A stretch of 41,713 nt of DNA from NCBI GenBank assembly GCA_003215335.1, contig QCKM01000012.1, forward strand, positions 1-41,713, given 5' to 3'. This DNA is from Prochlorococcus sp. AG-409-P01 (GTDB taxonomy: Bacteria; Cyanobacteriota; Cyanobacteriia; PCC-6307; Cyanobiaceae). Within the stretch, counting starts at the first letter, position 1. Every line of letters begins with the position of its first letter. The position numbers and the translations under genes were made by a program. Of this stretch, positions 11,814 to 20,232 are shown in pieces. Under the pieces are notes generated by a model. The model searched no databases and had not been told where the DNA came from. It saw nothing but the letters and a program-made list of their open reading frames with translations.

Positions 11814-11894
11814 CCGATTTCTTAAAAGGTCAAACGAACACATAGCTCAAAGAAAACATGTGCTTAGCAAAAAGGCACCTTCTAAAAAAATGGA

Positions 11895-11923
11895 TTGAAC
11901 CTTGATAGGAAGGATTTTATACA
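11895..11923 (+). promoter_or_regulatory. Candidate sigma-70 promoter of the ABC exporter gene
   Basis: TTGAAC at 11895-11900 and TATACA at 11918-11923 are separated by exactly 17 bases. Each hexamer matches the consensus at four of six positions. The predicted start site would give a leader of about 85 bases before the ATG at 12014. The divergent spacer of 271 bases between secA and this gene holds no other gene. Confidence 0.4.
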
Positions 11924-12013
11924 GCAAGTCTAAACAAACCGATTGTGGCGATCACCCAACCAACTGGCCGAAGCTCAAAGAAAGACCTGGCTTTTGATGA
12001 GTAGTTTTTGGTC

Positions 12014-13846
12014 ATGGCTGATACAAGCAAGACATATAAAAGCCTGGTGCGTTTGTTTAGGGCATTGCCTAGACATCGCAAGAGATCTCTAATAGGACTA
12101 GCACCTGTTGCCATTTTCACGGGTTTATCAGATGTATTGGTGGTAGCTGTCGTTTCCAGACTGTTCACAGTTCTGGTAGGACAGCCAAACAGGCCATCGA
12201 TCCCATTTACAGAAATCATCCCGAACGACCCCAAAATAAAAGTCATTGGGCTGATCATCGGATTTATAGGACTTTGTTGGATCTCATCATTTTCAAAGTT
12301 ATTTCTAAGATCATGTCAATTCAAATTGAAATGTGGGATATGGAGAGACTTGTCCGAAATGGCTCAAAGAAAAATACTCGCCCAACCATATGAATTTTTT
12401 CTCGGCAAACGAAAGAGCGAATTATCCACAATAGTTCTAGTGAATATTTCTCGCGTTGCAGATAAAATGGTTCTGCCAATAATACAACTTATTAGTGGAG
12501 TATTCGCAATAATCCTTTTATCAGTAGCGATATTAGCCATAGGAAGAATGGCTGCATTTATGCTTATAAGTTGTTTAGTTATATGCTACATAACTATTAC
12601 ATTAATAATCACACCTTTCCTAAGATTCAGCACTCGACAAAGAATCACATTAGAAAAGCAGACTAATAACATCTTAAATGAGTCCATGAGAACAATTCTT
12701 GACGTTCAACTAAGTGGTTCCGAACCGTATTTTGAAAAAAGGTATTCGACAGCTGGAAGAACAGCAATCCCATTCATCTGGAAAGGAGAATTGCTCCCAG
12801 AAACACCTAGGTTATTAATTGAACCAATTGGAATAACACTAATCTTTGCATTTGGAATGCTGCCACTAATCTCAATCAATGAAACAAGTGAAGTAGTGAA
12901 AATAGTTCCTTTTTTAGCAACAATAGCTGTCACCTGCTTAAAGCTTACTCCACCTTTACAAGACTCATTTAGAGCACTAACAACACTGAGAGCATCACTT
13001 CCTGATCTAGAAGAAACTCTGAGGTTAATTGAATTGCCGTCAAGCAGGTTAACTATTAGATCAAACCAAGTCCCATCAATTCAAGGAATCGCACCAAGGA
13101 ATAACATAAGGATAAAAAATTTAGACTACCAATACCCTGGCAGTAAAAGTAAGGTGCTAAATGATATCAATATAACAATTCCAGTTGGTGGGAGAATAGC
13201 CTTTGTCGGACATACAGGGAGTGGTAAAAGTACAACTGCCAACCAACTACTTTGCCTTTTAAGGCCTGCATCAGGATCAATTCAACTAGATGGAATAGAC
13301 ATTACTGATGCTGATATACCTGCTTGGCAAGCAAATTGTGCTTATGTACCTCAATCGATCACACTACTTAATAGTAATATAATTGAAAATGTTGCTTATG
13401 GAAAGGAGCCAAAGGATATAGACGAAGCAAGCGTATGGGAGGCATTGCAGGCAGCACAATTAGCCGAATTAGTTTCGGAGCTTCCGCTTGGTTTATACAC
13501 AGAGGTTGGCGATAATGGAATAATGTTGTCAGGTGGTCAAAGACAAAGGCTTGCATTGGCAAGAGCCTTCTATAGACAAGCCAGATTGCTTGTTCTTGAT
13601 GAAGCAACAAGTGCTTTAGATAATAAAACAGAAGCTGAAGTGATGGATGCAATAGAAGTTATTGGTAGGAGATGTACTTTGGTAGTGATAGCACATAGAT
13701 TATCGACAATAATGAGATCTGACTGCATTTATGAGTTCGAAAAAGGACGAATCAAAGCTTCAGGCAGATATGATGAACTCAGAGAAACCTCTCCCTCATT
13801 TAGAGACCTGACTTATATTGAGCAAGTCAATAAGAAACTCATTTAG
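12014..13846 (+). CDS. ABC exporter, polysaccharide or lipid-linked glycan type
   Basis: A half-transporter of 610 residues with a fused membrane domain (about residues 1-345, several hydrophobic helices) and ATPase domain (about 360-605). The ATPase shows Walker A GHTGSGKST near residue 399, the signature LSGGQRQRLALARAF near 505, Walker B LLVLDEATSALD near 525 and the H-loop IAHRLS near 560. It would act as a homodimer. The class includes MsbA, multidrug exporters and PglK, which flips lipid-linked oligosaccharides. Its place at the edge of a sugar biosynthesis cluster favours glycan or glycolipid export (inference). The ATG at 12014 is preferred to a TTG two codons earlier. It is the only plus-strand gene of the island and converges on the next gene. 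Confidence 0.85.
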   Translation: MADTSKTYKSLVRLFRALPRHRKRSLIGLAPVAIFTGLSDVLVVAVVSRLFTVLVGQPNRPSIPFTEIIPNDPKIKVIGLIIGFIGLCWISSFSKLFLRSCQFKLKCGIWRDLSEMAQRKILAQPYEFFLGKRKSELSTIVLVNISRVADKMVLPIIQLISGVFAIILLSVAILAIGRMAAFMLISCLVICYITITLIITPFLRFSTRQRITLEKQTNNILNESMRTILDVQLSGSEPYFEKRYSTAGRTAIPFIWKGELLPETPRLLIEPIGITLIFAFGMLPLISINETSEVVKIVPFLATIAVTCLKLTPPLQDSFRALTTLRASLPDLEETLRLIELPSSRLTIRSNQVPSIQGIAPRNNIRIKNLDYQYPGSKSKVLNDINITIPVGGRIAFVGHTGSGKSTTANQLLCLLRPASGSIQLDGIDITDADIPAWQANCAYVPQSITLLNSNIIENVAYGKEPKDIDEASVWEALQAAQLAELVSELPLGLYTEVGDNGIMLSGGQRQRLALARAFYRQARLLVLDEATSALDNKTEAEVMDAIEVIGRRCTLVVIAHRLSTIMRSDCIYEFEKGRIKASGRYDELRETSPSFRDLTYIEQVNKKLI

Positions 13847-13905
13847 TTGGCGAACTAATTTAACACCTCTCATTCAAAAGTGATAACAGAAGCTAATCTT
13901 CAGAT

Positions 13906-15456
13906 TTATTGTTCTATCTGATTTGCTAAAAAATTATTGTGATTTTCTCTACAATTAATAATAGCAACAGCTAAATTTGTAGTTAAAAAATCAAAACTAT
14001 AACTAGATGCCTGAGCAGCTAAAAAAGAAAAAGAAGAAATGAAAGAGTAATTAGATAAGGTTTTAAGGAAATCAGATCGATCGTTAAAGACTGATTCTGG
14101 GCTTTTTAAAGTTAATCTATGAATCGCTTTTTGAATACCAGATTTACTCTGAACAATAGGTGTACTAATACAAGATGAATGCCAAGTTGGTCCAAATGTA
14201 ATTCCAGGCTTTGAGGTTTGCAACCCTTCCCAAACTGTTGTACCTGTACATGAAGCAGTACAAATGCATTTGTCAATCAATTCATTGGAAGAAGTACTTA
14301 ATGGTGCAATCGTAACATTCGGCAAAGTAGATAGTTCTTTATATAGTTCTACTTCTGGAAAATTCATTCTACGAAGGTCAGGATATAAAAAATCATCTAA
14401 CTGTCTGGGATGTTCTTTGATAACTATTTTTATACTTGTTTCAAGAAGGGCGGAAGATAAAAGTTTCAATGCTGAAGCTTGATCATAATATTCAGATGCT
14501 TCTGGAATAGTTGTGCGTTCAGGTCGATAGTGTAAGGCATAATAAATAAATGACTCTGAGAAATCTACAGGGTTAGTATTTAAAAATAACCACTGCAAAG
14601 CTCTTATCCTCCTAACCGAACGTCGGACACGAAATAAGAGCATCCTTAATGAAGAATGCTGAAAATAAAGGTTATCAGGAGAAATCCAGTATTTAACCAC
14701 TTTTAGTGGCTGCTTTATAGTTGACAAAATAGCTTTGAAAAGCTCAAAGGGAGAATTTAATGAATAATATTTAGCCTTAAAAGGATTTTCACCCTGCAAT
14801 GCAAACCTTCTACCAACCATAGCCTTAGAATAAGTTGTTGCGTATGATTCTTTTTCTGAAGAAATAAATAAGAGGTCATCATCTGAAGAAACACCTGTAG
14901 ACGACAAATCAAGCAAAGATGAATAATTAGGTCTAAAGTCATGATCTAAAACCATATAATCAGTTATAGAAGTACGTCTAAGAATTATTGTTTCTCGGCC
15001 TAAGAACTTGGCAGCATAGAATAAAACAAATTCTGCAGGGAAATGTGGGACACAATGAAAAATAATTTTATTTATATCCTCCCTATTACGTAAATATCCA
15101 ATCCAATATGCAAGCAATTCCCTAAAGTAATTGTCGTTATATAAATTAGTTTTAGGTACTAAAAATATTCGATCAAGAATTCGTAAAAATCCACTCTTAC
15201 ATTCTGAAAAATACAAGTATTCTGATGAGTCCAGAATAGCCTTATCGGACAAAGGAAAAGCTTTGCCAACAGTTTCTAATCGGTATAGATAGTCATATTG
15301 TATAAGCTCTAATCCAGGCATCGTGGAAAAAATAGGAAGACTTTCTTTATCAGATAGAACGACAAGTTTCTGATTCCTTTCTTTAAGCTTACGTACAACT
15401 TCACAAAAAAATGGATCTAAAAAACCTACTAGAAGAAGTGTGCTTATAGATGACAT
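13906..15456 (-). CDS. Putative capsule/surface-polysaccharide biosynthesis protein
   Basis: A 516-residue protein without predicted signal peptide. The most recognisable part is in the second half: YYALHYRPERTTIPEASEYYDQ followed by KIVIKEHPRQ. That pattern (PE-T-P, then KEHP) recurs in capsule polysaccharide biosynthesis proteins related to KpsC/KpsS and in some GT-B glycosyltransferases. A later segment, CTGTTVWEGLQTSKPGITFG, has the T-x-WE-x-G-P pattern of a GT-B nucleotide-sugar site. A transferase role in surface glycan assembly is therefore likely, but donor and acceptor are unknown. It is the last gene of the minus-strand cluster, 54 bases after the glycosyltransferase-like gene. Its sequence is AT-rich, about 35% G+C in the one 60-base line I counted. 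Confidence 0.65.
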   Translation of the reverse strand: MSSISTLLLVGFLDPFFCEVVRKLKERNQKLVVLSDKESLPIFSTMPGLELIQYDYLYRLETVGKAFPLSDKAILDSSEYLYFSECKSGFLRILDRIFLVPKTNLYNDNYFRELLAYWIGYLRNREDINKIIFHCVPHFPAEFVLFYAAKFLGRETIILRRTSITDYMVLDHDFRPNYSSLLDLSSTGVSSDDDLLFISSEKESYATTYSKAMVGRRFALQGENPFKAKYYSLNSPFELFKAILSTIKQPLKVVKYWISPDNLYFQHSSLRMLLFRVRRSVRRIRALQWLFLNTNPVDFSESFIYYALHYRPERTTIPEASEYYDQASALKLLSSALLETSIKIVIKEHPRQLDDFLYPDLRRMNFPEVELYKELSTLPNVTIAPLSTSSNELIDKCICTASCTGTTVWEGLQTSKPGITFGPTWHSSCISTPIVQSKSGIQKAIHRLTLKSPESVFNDRSDFLKTLSNYSFISSFSFLAAQASSYSFDFLTTNLAVAIINCRENHNNFLANQIEQ

Positions 15457-15510
15457 CTCAAATACAATTTAAAGTAGAACACATGACTAATTTGAATCTA
15501 AACACATTAA

Positions 15511-16506
15511 TCATAAGATGAGCTGTGCAGCTTGCATGGCACCATTAGAGTCTAGTTTAAACCGATCAGATAGCATCTGATCGGTTGATAATTTTTGATC
15601 CAAAAATAAAGCAGCTGAATGCCATGCGTGCTCAAGATTATCCAATGCTTTGCCATATTTATAGCGATCAATACGAGATGCATTGAGGCAAATCTCTTGA
15701 TTATCCTCTTCAAAATAGGTAAATATTGGTACTCCTGAAACTATCAGATCAGTCAAGGTCCCAACACCAGCTCTTACAACTGCAAATCTCAAACGATGGT
15801 ACATATTAGGGGTATAATCTGCGGGTTGAATCCAATCAGGCATAGTACTTCTATATAATATTGGTTCAATCCAAAGAGTATTTAAATTAGGCTTAGGGAG
15901 TTTTATTATCTTGTTCAATAATGAGTTTGTAATAGATTCGCAATGTCCTCCTTTACCACAAGACAAAAGCGCATCTTCTCTTTCGTTCCCGATATGATTA
16001 GTTAATGAATCGAAAGAATATAATCCTACTCGATGGATCCTAGTCATTTCAGCTAAATAATCCGACTCAAATATTGAAGAAGTTATTAAGCGCGGAAAGG
16101 TGTTTAAAAGTAAGTCATCTATTTTTTGCTTATGGGACTGTGGAAAACACTTTAATGATCTGTGCCAGAAAAATGATCCTGAGATCCATGAATCAGGACG
16201 AACAGCAAGTATTTCCAGCAGATTATCACTAACAACAACATCAAATTGAGAAATTTCAGACTCCAATTTCTTAACAGCCTGAAAGTCTAAAAGGTATGGT
16301 TTAGATCTTTCAAAATAATTATCTATAGGATAAATTTGAGGAACCTTTACCAAATATATACTTGCTAGCTTATTCACTCGATCTTTAGGAGCAAATATAG
16401 TTACTTGAGCTCCTTGAACCCTAAGTTCATGGGCTAGGGACAACATTCTTCGAACATGACCTAAACCATTAGGACATGCTATTAAAGCAACTTCCTTCGC
16501 TCTCAT
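15511..16506 (-). CDS. GT-B glycosyltransferase-like protein (MurG/PseG superfamily)
   Basis: A 331-residue protein with the N-terminal motif CPNGLGHVRRMLSLAHELRVQG, the glycine-rich loop plus GHVRR found in MurG-type glycosyltransferases and in the UDP-sugar hydrolase PseG. The C-terminal half has VVRAGVGTLTDLIVSGVPIFTY followed by DNQEICLNASRI, matching the nucleotide-binding G-T-D/E-G-P-NQ pattern of the same superfamily. It could be a glycosyltransferase that adds a sugar to the glycan, or a diverged PseG that removes UDP from the PseC-derived intermediate; the sequence alone does not decide. The start overlaps the stop of the upstream dehydrogenase gene by 4 bases (ATGA). Confidence 0.65.
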   Translation of the reverse strand: MRAKEVALIACPNGLGHVRRMLSLAHELRVQGAQVTIFAPKDRVNKLASIYLVKVPQIYPIDNYFERSKPYLLDFQAVKKLESEISQFDVVVSDNLLEILAVRPDSWISGSFFWHRSLKCFPQSHKQKIDDLLLNTFPRLITSSIFESDYLAEMTRIHRVGLYSFDSLTNHIGNEREDALLSCGKGGHCESITNSLLNKIIKLPKPNLNTLWIEPILYRSTMPDWIQPADYTPNMYHRLRFAVVRAGVGTLTDLIVSGVPIFTYFEEDNQEICLNASRIDRYKYGKALDNLEHAWHSAALFLDQKLSTDQMLSDRFKLDSNGAMQAAQLIL

Positions 16507-18233
16507 TTATGGGGCGACATATAGCCCATAGTTGCATATGTATAGTCAGGTATATTTTCAATAGTCAACTTATCAAGTTGATGCCAACCATCAAAAATCA
16601 ATTTTTTATTAGAAGGATTATAATATGATTTTGATTTTGCATTGTCACGATGGTTATTTAAAATCAAAACGACATCAGAATCTATAATAGCCTGATCTAA
16701 AGAAGATGCTGGGTTTAATCCGATATCAACCAAAAGAGAAGAGGTGACAACAGCATCCCAGACAAAGAGTCTATAAACTTTATCTTTTAGGTGCTCACAT
16801 AAATATATAGATGTAGAATTTCTAATGTCAGAAGTATCAGGTTCTCCTTTAAAAGCTAAACCGACTATTAAAACCTTGAGGTGATTTAAATTAATGGCAT
16901 TTCTCTGGCAATAGTGATTAATAATAGTAAGTGGGTATTTAGAAGCCATTTCATTAATTGAGCGGCTGATATTTCCTAAGACCGCTTGATTTCGATTTCC
17001 CTGATGATCGGAGCCATATATTATCGGGTCTTTAGTTAAACAATACCCTCCAACACCTGGGCTAGGAGAAGGTATAACATTGCGAGGATAACCTTCATTA
17101 GCAGCTTGAATTAAATCAAATGCATCTACATTAAATTCATGTCCCAAAAGAGCTAATTCGTTAGAAAAAGCAAATGATAGATCTCGAAACGTGTTATTAG
17201 CAAGTTTGACCATCTCACTAGCTTCTAATGAAGATACCTGGACAACTGATGGTGTAAGTGTTGACCAGAATTGAGACGCCTTGCTAACACATGAATTACT
17301 AAAGCCACCGATCACTTGTGGTAGTGATCTTAATTCATGCATAGCCTTGCCCTCTATTGTTCTCTCTGGAGCAAATGCTACAGAAAAATTCTTTCCAGGT
17401 TCAAGTCCTGAGAGTCTAGACAAAGTTTTAATTACAATATTTCTAGTTGTTCCAATTGGTATCGTTGATCTAAGCATAACCAAATCACCATGTTTTAAGA
17501 GCCTGCCAATTACATTTAAAACGCTATTAAGGGCTTCAAGATTAGGGTGAAAAGAATCATCTAATGGTGTACCAACTGCAATTATGTATATATCATTATT
17601 AGGTAGCTTTAATTCTGATGAAAACTCAATAGATTTAGCTTCTAAAGCGGACTTCAACATCTCCTGTAGACCCGGCTCATAAATGTGTGGAATACCCTTG
17701 TCTAATTGAGCTCTAACACTCCGATTGATCTCAACACCAGTTACTAAATGTCCTCTACTAGCCAAAGCAACCGACAAAGTCAATCCTACATACCCCATTC
17801 CAAAAATAGCTACTGATTGATGACTACCACTTTGACTAATTAAAAGGTCGAAAAAGTCAAGTAAGTCAACCAAGACTCCCTTTTCATTTACCAAAGGAAT
17901 ATGCCTAATGCTATTAGAACTATGTCGTGGAGACTGGCGTACTAATCTATAAATCTCAGGTATGATTTTATCTACAGGCAAGTCTGATGAAACACTTATA
18001 GGGTCTTTTACCATTATTTCTGAAATCGGAGATTCAAAACTTACATTTTTTGTATATGCTCTCCGAACATCTCCATCAGTCACTATACCTATCAAATGAA
18101 AGGACTCATCAACAACCAGAGCAATTCCTTTATGTATAAGTTGATGCGATTTCTCCGCCATCAAACGAAGAGTAGAGTCAAGAGTATCTTCAGGAGATGC
18201 TATTACAACTAATTTTGAGAAATCTGGTTTCAT
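16503..18233 (-). CDS. Fusion of a CBS-domain pair and a UDP-sugar dehydrogenase
   Basis: A 576-residue fusion. Residues 1-135 are a CBS pair with LIGIVTDGDVRRAY (about 47-60) and IMVKDPISVSSD (about 73-84), of the type seen on sugar nucleotidyltransferases and KpsF-like isomerases. Residues 140-575 are a UDP-glucose/GDP-mannose dehydrogenase of the WecC/Ugd family. GMGYVG at 145-150 binds NAD, EASEMVKLANNTFRD lies at about 337-351, the catalytic Cys398 is in GVGGYCLTKDP, and GLAFKGEPDTSDIRNS marks the UDP-binding C-terminal domain. It should oxidise C6 of a UDP-hexose or UDP-HexNAc to the uronic acid. The CBS part could sense an adenine nucleotide. It overlaps both neighbours by 4 bases. The substrate is not determined. 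Confidence 0.87.
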   Translation of the reverse strand: MKPDFSKLVVIASPEDTLDSTLRLMAEKSHQLIHKGIALVVDESFHLIGIVTDGDVRRAYTKNVSFESPISEIMVKDPISVSSDLPVDKIIPEIYRLVRQSPRHSSNSIRHIPLVNEKGVLVDLLDFFDLLISQSGSHQSVAIFGMGYVGLTLSVALASRGHLVTGVEINRSVRAQLDKGIPHIYEPGLQEMLKSALEAKSIEFSSELKLPNNDIYIIAVGTPLDDSFHPNLEALNSVLNVIGRLLKHGDLVMLRSTIPIGTTRNIVIKTLSRLSGLEPGKNFSVAFAPERTIEGKAMHELRSLPQVIGGFSNSCVSKASQFWSTLTPSVVQVSSLEASEMVKLANNTFRDLSFAFSNELALLGHEFNVDAFDLIQAANEGYPRNVIPSPSPGVGGYCLTKDPIIYGSDHQGNRNQAVLGNISRSINEMASKYPLTIINHYCQRNAINLNHLKVLIVGLAFKGEPDTSDIRNSTSIYLCEHLKDKVYRLFVWDAVVTSSLLVDIGLNPASSLDQAIIDSDVVLILNNHRDNAKSKSYYNPSNKKLIFDGWHQLDKLTIENIPDYTYATMGYMSPHK

Positions 18234-19201
18234 GCAATATTAATGTCCTCCCAATTATAGATCATACGGGATCCATTTATACTTTCACTCCTAGGACTTG
18301 CAAATCTACCTCGATAATAATCGCGATTTAATAGTTCAGCTTCAGATAAGAATCTATGCTCATTCCCTAGTAAAACTTCTGACCATTTTGGGTAATCATG
18401 ATTCATGATATCTAAACGTTCGGCTTTTGAAAGCTTTGAAAAATCAGCTAATTCTTTAAGTGCTTTTGGATCAATAGATACTGGGCCATCCTTAGTTTCA
18501 TGGGTATCTAAGATTGTAAAATGTCTCTCAATTATCTCAGCCCCCATTGTGATAGCAGCCTTTGAAGCAATTAATCCATCTCTGGCAAAGAGTGAATGAT
18601 CAGAAAAGCCAACAGAGGGCGCCAACTCCTTTAACCAATTCATTCGTGCCAAATGCATCTCATGTAGAGGTGTAGGGTATAAAGTAACACAATGCAAAAA
18701 AGAGAATTTAGTGCCATGCAAAATTTCAGAGGCTTTTATAACCTCATCTTCGTAAGATGCACCAGTAGAAACAATAATTTCGTCAAATAGACTCCTTAAA
18801 TCACGAAGTAAAGGAAAAGATGCGCAATCATAACTTGCAACTTTAATTGATCTAAAGCCCATCTCCGATAAACTTTTTGCTTGACATCTTGTAAAACACG
18901 TAGTCATTGGTATAAGCCCATATTCTTTACATCTACCAATAAAAGTCAGCGTTTCCGTTTCAGTTATCTCAAGCTTTTTCAATCTATTATATTCATCAAT
19001 GTAAGGGCGCTTAATAAATTTAATAACTCCATTGATTTCTAATCCTTCTTCAAACTGTGGTCTATAAGCTACCGTGTCAGCCGAAATAGATTGCATCTTT
19101 CCATGGGTTGCTCCTGATTCAGCAGCCTGATCTATCATTCTACTTAAGGTATCGATATTGCCATTATGGTTTTGGCAAAATTCTGCAATTAATTTTGTCA
19201 T
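18230..19201 (-). CDS. NeuB-family sugar acid synthase lacking a full SAF domain
   Basis: A 323-residue homologue of the sialic/legionaminic/pseudaminic acid synthases, which condense phosphoenolpyruvate with an amino sugar. The TIM barrel is complete: IAEFCQNHNGN at 5-15, a Lys at 35 in GKMQ (usually VKFQ), IKVASYDCASFPLL at 119-132, LHCVTLYPTP at 169-178, GFSDHS at 198-203 and ERHFT at 225-229, so the expected metal and substrate histidines are kept. The C-terminal antifreeze-like SAF domain, about 55-60 residues in characterised NeuB proteins, is cut to roughly 28 residues after YYRGRFASPR. The next gene starts within the stop codon (ATGA overlap), and I see no frameshifted remainder of SAF. 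The exact product is unknown. Confidence 0.85.
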   Translation of the reverse strand: MTKLIAEFCQNHNGNIDTLSRMIDQAAESGATHGKMQSISADTVAYRPQFEEGLEINGVIKFIKRPYIDEYNRLKKLEITETETLTFIGRCKEYGLIPMTTCFTRCQAKSLSEMGFRSIKVASYDCASFPLLRDLRSLFDEIIVSTGASYEDEVIKASEILHGTKFSFLHCVTLYPTPLHEMHLARMNWLKELAPSVGFSDHSLFARDGLIASKAAITMGAEIIERHFTILDTHETKDGPVSIDPKALKELADFSKLSKAERLDIMNHDYPKWSEVLLGNEHRFLSEAELLNRDYYRGRFASPRSESINGSRMIYNWEDINIA

Positions 19202-19272
19202 GATTTGAGTTTAGATTTTCCAGATTGAAACCTTGAACAATGCAATAATAAGCATATTAGTATTTCATTAGA

Positions 19273-20229
19273 TTAGTGTCCACTTCTTTCCACATATTCA
19301 AAATATCTATCAAGTATGAATCGATCCGTTTTTTCGACACTCTCATATGTAGCCCCTCCAATATGAGGTGAAATGAGTAGATTCTCATTTTCCTGAGAAT
19401 AAACGATCAATGGGTGTTTTTTTCCGTTTAATATTAGAGATTCATTTTCAACAACATCAAGTGCTGCGCCTGCGAATGTCTTGTTCTTCAAGGCTTTTAA
19501 TAATGCAATTTCGTCTATAATTGCTCCTCTTGAAGTATTTATCAATACTGATTCCTTTCCTAATAGACTCAATTCTTGCTCTCCAATCATATGATAGTTT
19601 CTGGTATTTAATGGGACATGTAAAGTCACTATATCAGAAATAGAAAACAATTTCTGGATGTTATTTTCTCGATAGGAACCCGAAGGTAATCGTTTAATCC
19701 AAGGATCATAAATATGCACATCCATTCCAAATGCCAAACAAATACGTGCAACTTTATTACCAAGTCTTCCACAACCAACAATACCTAATTTTTTTCCTGC
19801 TAATTCATGGCCTCTAAATAAACCTGGATTCCAAATCCCTTGTTTAGTTGCAGCAAATGCGGAAGACAAGTTGCGTTGAAGACTAAGCATTAAAGCTATT
19901 GTCAACTCTGAAGTAGCAGAGATTTGTTTAAGAAATCTTTTTTGGCCTCTCAAATGAAAAACTTTGACCGAAAATTTCTCAGCTGATTTCATATCAATAT
20001 GATCAAGCCCAGTTGTTGGTGAAAGGATGGCAGTAAGTCTTCTTGCAGACTGCAGAAGACATGTAGAAACTTTTGTATTAAAGCGAATTAATACTGCATC
20101 ATATTCTGGTGCTAAAGCTTCAAATTTAGATTGTGTTAGCTCCTCTTTAAATAGATCAGCTCGAGAGGCAGCATATTGCAAACCAGAATCACTAAAGCTA
20201 GATGGCTCCGGGCAAAGTATTTTAAGCAT
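19273..20229 (-). CDS. D-2-hydroxyacid dehydrogenase (SerA-like)
   Basis: An NAD(P)-dependent dehydrogenase of 318 residues in the family of D-3-phosphoglycerate dehydrogenase. It has the Rossmann motif GIVGCGRLGNKVA, then VTLHVPLN, INTSRGAIIDE with the catalytic arginine, GAALDVVENE with the catalytic glutamate, and ISPHIGGAT with the catalytic histidine. It lacks the C-terminal ACT domain of housekeeping SerA, so a pathway-specific role is likely. It lies 3 bases after the NeuA-like gene and 71 bases before the NeuB-like gene. A 2-hydroxyacid dehydrogenase is not part of the standard nonulosonic acid pathways. It could reduce or oxidise a 2-keto or 2-hydroxy acid in this cluster; the substrate is unknown. 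Confidence 0.87.
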   Translation of the reverse strand: MLKILCPEPSSFSDSGLQYAASRADLFKEELTQSKFEALAPEYDAVLIRFNTKVSTCLLQSARRLTAILSPTTGLDHIDMKSAEKFSVKVFHLRGQKRFLKQISATSELTIALMLSLQRNLSSAFAATKQGIWNPGLFRGHELAGKKLGIVGCGRLGNKVARICLAFGMDVHIYDPWIKRLPSGSYRENNIQKLFSISDIVTLHVPLNTRNYHMIGEQELSLLGKESVLINTSRGAIIDEIALLKALKNKTFAGAALDVVENESLILNGKKHPLIVYSQENENLLISPHIGGATYESVEKTDRFILDRYFEYVERSGH

Positions 20230-20232
20230 AAT

